A stretch of DNA of 64,000 nt, taken from the NCBI RefSeq assembly GCF_001590785.1, contig NZ_LTAO01000003.1, positions 20,472 through 84,471 on the forward strand, read 5' to 3'. Under the pieces are notes generated by a model. It worked only from the letters and a program-made list of their open reading frames with translations. It did no database searches and was not told the DNA's origin. Source of the DNA: Alkalihalobacillus trypoxylicola. Its GTDB lineage: Bacteria > Bacillota > Bacilli > Bacillales > Bacillaceae_D. Shown here one piece after another: positions 62,254 through 64,000 of this stretch. The first letter of the stretch is position 1. Each line of letters starts with the position of its first letter. The translations under genes and the position numbers were made by a program.

Positions 62254-64000
62254 TTAGTTTCGTTTAAATAATTTAAGAAACCTTTGCCAGAACCCTTCGC
62301 TTGTTTCTTCTTCATCTACTTCAGCCGTAGAATCATCTTTCTTTAAAGCTTCTGTTTTCATCACAAATTGGACTGAAGAAATGACTTCATTGTTCTCAGA
62401 AGAAGTAAACGAGATGGCTTCAAAATCTGATTTATCAAATTCTGCAATCATTTGATCGATTTCTTCCTGCATTTCTTCAGGCAGCTTACTTGTCACATCT
62501 GCTAATTCTTTCGTTCCTTTTTCTAACTCATTCGTACCAGAAGAGAGTTCGGATGCTCCATTCTTCATCTCTATTATTCCACCATGTAAGCTTTGGTAAG
62601 AACTAGAGAGCTGATTGACTCCATCGGTATAGCTTTCCAATCCAGCATGAAAATCATTATAATGGGACGATAGTTCTTTTAATCCATCCTGCAAAGGCTG
62701 CAATAACTCATTCACATCTAAGTCTTCCAGCACGGAAAGGCCTTGACCTATTTCAGAAACATGCTGACTCATTTCCTTCATTGCGTTACTAGACTCTTTA
62801 AGCGCAGGTTCCACTGCTTGAAAGCCCTCTTTCACAGCAGCATAGGTCGCTTTTACAGTCTGGGCAGCTTGATAGTTAGCTACTAGAGTATCCACCACTT
62901 CTGAATCTGCACCACTTTGATAAAGAAGCATAATATCCTCTTCTGTTAATGGTTTTTCTGGAATGGTAGAAACCGCCTCATCTAAAGCTTGAAAAGCAGT
63001 TGAGTAGTGACCACTTAAAGTCGATAATCCATCTGCTGCTTCATTCATACCATTTGATATAGCCGCTAGCCCTTGGAAAAGCTCCTCCAGATCGCCTAGC
63101 TCTCCCGGAGATAATTCTCCATTTAGAGATTGATTTATTTGTATTAACGCATCTTTTAATGATTCAGAACCAGAAATGATTTCATTTCCAGCATTCGCAA
63201 CATCCTTTAACCCACTTTGAAAGGATTGAGAGCCTGATGATAATTCATCAAAGCCGTTAGTAAATTGATTCATTCCATCATTTAGCTCTACTACTCCTTC
63301 ATGTAAATCATTGATTGCATCTGATAGTGAAACCATCCCTTCAGTCATTTCATCGGTATCAGGAAATTCAATCGGCATAGAGGCAGGTACTGCAGCAATT
63401 TCAATACCATCCCATTCAAAATCAAGAACATCTGCTTCAATGATGAAAGTCGCTTCTTTTTCAGGCAAAACCGTAAAGGTTACTTGTTTATTTTTCCCTG
63501 CATTTGCTAGCATCGCATCAGGAGCCGTTACATTCGAAAATTTTTCTTCTTCTAAATTTATAGAAATTTGTAGCATATAATTTTCGAAAAAGCTAGGCTC
63601 TATGGAAGAGTTTTGCTTACTTTCAATTTCTACTTTTAGCTTCCCATCTACTCCAATCAAATTTTCAGGTAATTGCTCTTGACCATCTATTTGATAAGAC
63701 ACCGAGATATCCCAGGGTAAATCGACTGCTTGTTCAAGATTTCCTTGGTAATAAAAGATGCCTTCCTGTGCTTCCATTTCAACTTTTCCATCAGAAAGCT
63801 CGATTTCTGTTAAATCCGTTAAATTCGTAACGTTCGTATAAGAACCAAAATCCTCGACAACTCCTGGTTCTGTTACATTTAAATAATTGACCACATACGC
63901 TTCACTGACCTCTCCCGTAGGAGATAGATTTACATAAACTACTTCATCTTTTTCTTTTAAGCTTCCTTTGTCGTTCGTTTCATTTGCTAAGGAAATAGCA
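62254..64000 (-). CDS. YhgE/heptad-repeat protein, 5' end beyond the window
   Basis: The frame is open to the right edge, so the gene is truncated here; a GTG at 63894 is an internal codon and not the start. Visible residues form a large extracytoplasmic protein. A beta-rich N-terminal part is followed by helical stretches with leucine and glycine at heptad spacing (LSDAINDLHEGVVELNDGMN, SGSQSFQSGLKDVANAGNEI, NGASELSSGTNELEKGTKEL), the X-X-X-Leu-X-X-Gly pattern of YhgE/Pip-like proteins. The C-terminus is short and basic (FWQRFLKLFKRN), with no membrane span visible there. Confidence 0.75.
   Translation of the reverse strand, partial: AISLANETNDKGSLKEKDEVVYVNLSPTGEVSEAYVVNYLNVTEPGVVEDFGSYTNVTNLTDLTEIELSDGKVEMEAQEGIFYYQGNLEQAVDLPWDISVSYQIDGQEQLPENLIGVDGKLKVEIESKQNSSIEPSFFENYMLQISINLEEEKFSNVTAPDAMLANAGKNKQVTFTVLPEKEATFIIEADVLDFEWDGIEIAAVPASMPIEFPDTDEMTEGMVSLSDAINDLHEGVVELNDGMNQFTNGFDELSSGSQSFQSGLKDVANAGNEIISGSESLKDALIQINQSLNGELSPGELGDLEELFQGLAAISNGMNEAADGLSTLSGHYSTAFQALDEAVSTIPEKPLTEEDIMLLYQSGADSEVVDTLVANYQAAQTVKATYAAVKEGFQAVEPALKESSNAMKEMSQHVSEIGQGLSVLEDLDVNELLQPLQDGLKELSSHYNDFHAGLESYTDGVNQLSSSYQSLHGGIIEMKNGASELSSGTNELEKGTKELADVTSKLPEEMQEEIDQMIAEFDKSDFEAISFTSSENNEVISSVQFVMKTEALKKDDSTAEVDEEETSEGFWQRFLKLFKRN

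Noticed and set aside
63780..63894. GTG at 63894 as start of the heptad-repeat gene
   Set aside because: The frame stays open to the window edge with coding-like sequence, so the true start lies outside.

Overview
The window looks like a chromosomal segment of a low-GC, spore-forming Bacillaceae bacterium. The evidence is the A+T-rich sequence, AGGAGG-type ribosome binding sites before nearly every gene, a spore photoproduct lyase operon (splA-splB), a LytS/LytT-CstA module, an LmrA/LmrB pair, a TcaA/YvbJ-type zinc-ribbon protein and a lone SLAP-domain protein. I see no rRNA or tRNA genes, phage, transposase or CRISPR array. Species cannot be fixed from this; I infer a Bacillus-like genus.

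Layout. 1-5.9 kb: a methyltransferase, then an LplABC-type polysaccharide or oligosaccharide importer (binding lipoprotein plus two permeases, no ATPase) with a divergent AraC regulator. 5.9-10.3 kb: a TruA pseudouridine synthase overlapping a TRM11-like RNA methyltransferase, and two Gfo/Idh/MocA oxidoreductases. 10.7-19.1 kb: a small membrane protein, a cold-shock protein, a NarL-type two-component system with a membrane protein, a TRIC channel, and lytS-lytT-cstA (probable pyruvate sensing and uptake). 19.4-23.5 kb: an RpiR regulator and a pair of Gfo/Idh/MocA genes. 23.6-31.1 kb: a chemoreceptor, membrane proteins, splAB, an orphan lysine/ornithine N-monooxygenase and a P-loop protein. 31.4-36.9 kb: two drug-export modules (DrrAB-type ABC with a MerR/TipAS regulator; LmrA-LmrB). 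37.0-43.2 kb: a YcdB/YcdC-type protein, a small-multidrug-export-family protein, a PadR/HAAS pair, and kbl-tdh for threonine to glycine. 43.3-50.3 kb: a degenerate Ppx/GppA-like protein, SelO, and GH42 beta-galactosidase with a divergent AraC. 50.7-64 kb: TcaA-like and zinc-ribbon membrane proteins, alkaline phosphatase, an antibiotic-resistance ABC-F gene behind an attenuator, an ABC exporter with a divergent TetR, a polysaccharide deacetylase, a SLAP protein, and a heptad-repeat protein cut by the right edge.

The least expected content lies between genes. One family of about 150-bp structured repeats (family A) occurs some ten times, including three copies in a row at 20.5-21.1 kb. A second family (B) ends in a long terminator-like hairpin and occurs about five times. 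Several regulatory sites read clearly: an ABC-F attenuator with mutually exclusive hairpins and a candidate leader peptide (55.1-55.4 kb), three direct repeats in exact 21-bp phase upstream of cstA, an LmrA/YxaF box over the lmrA start region, and a 13-bp inverted repeat wrapped around the padR promoter.
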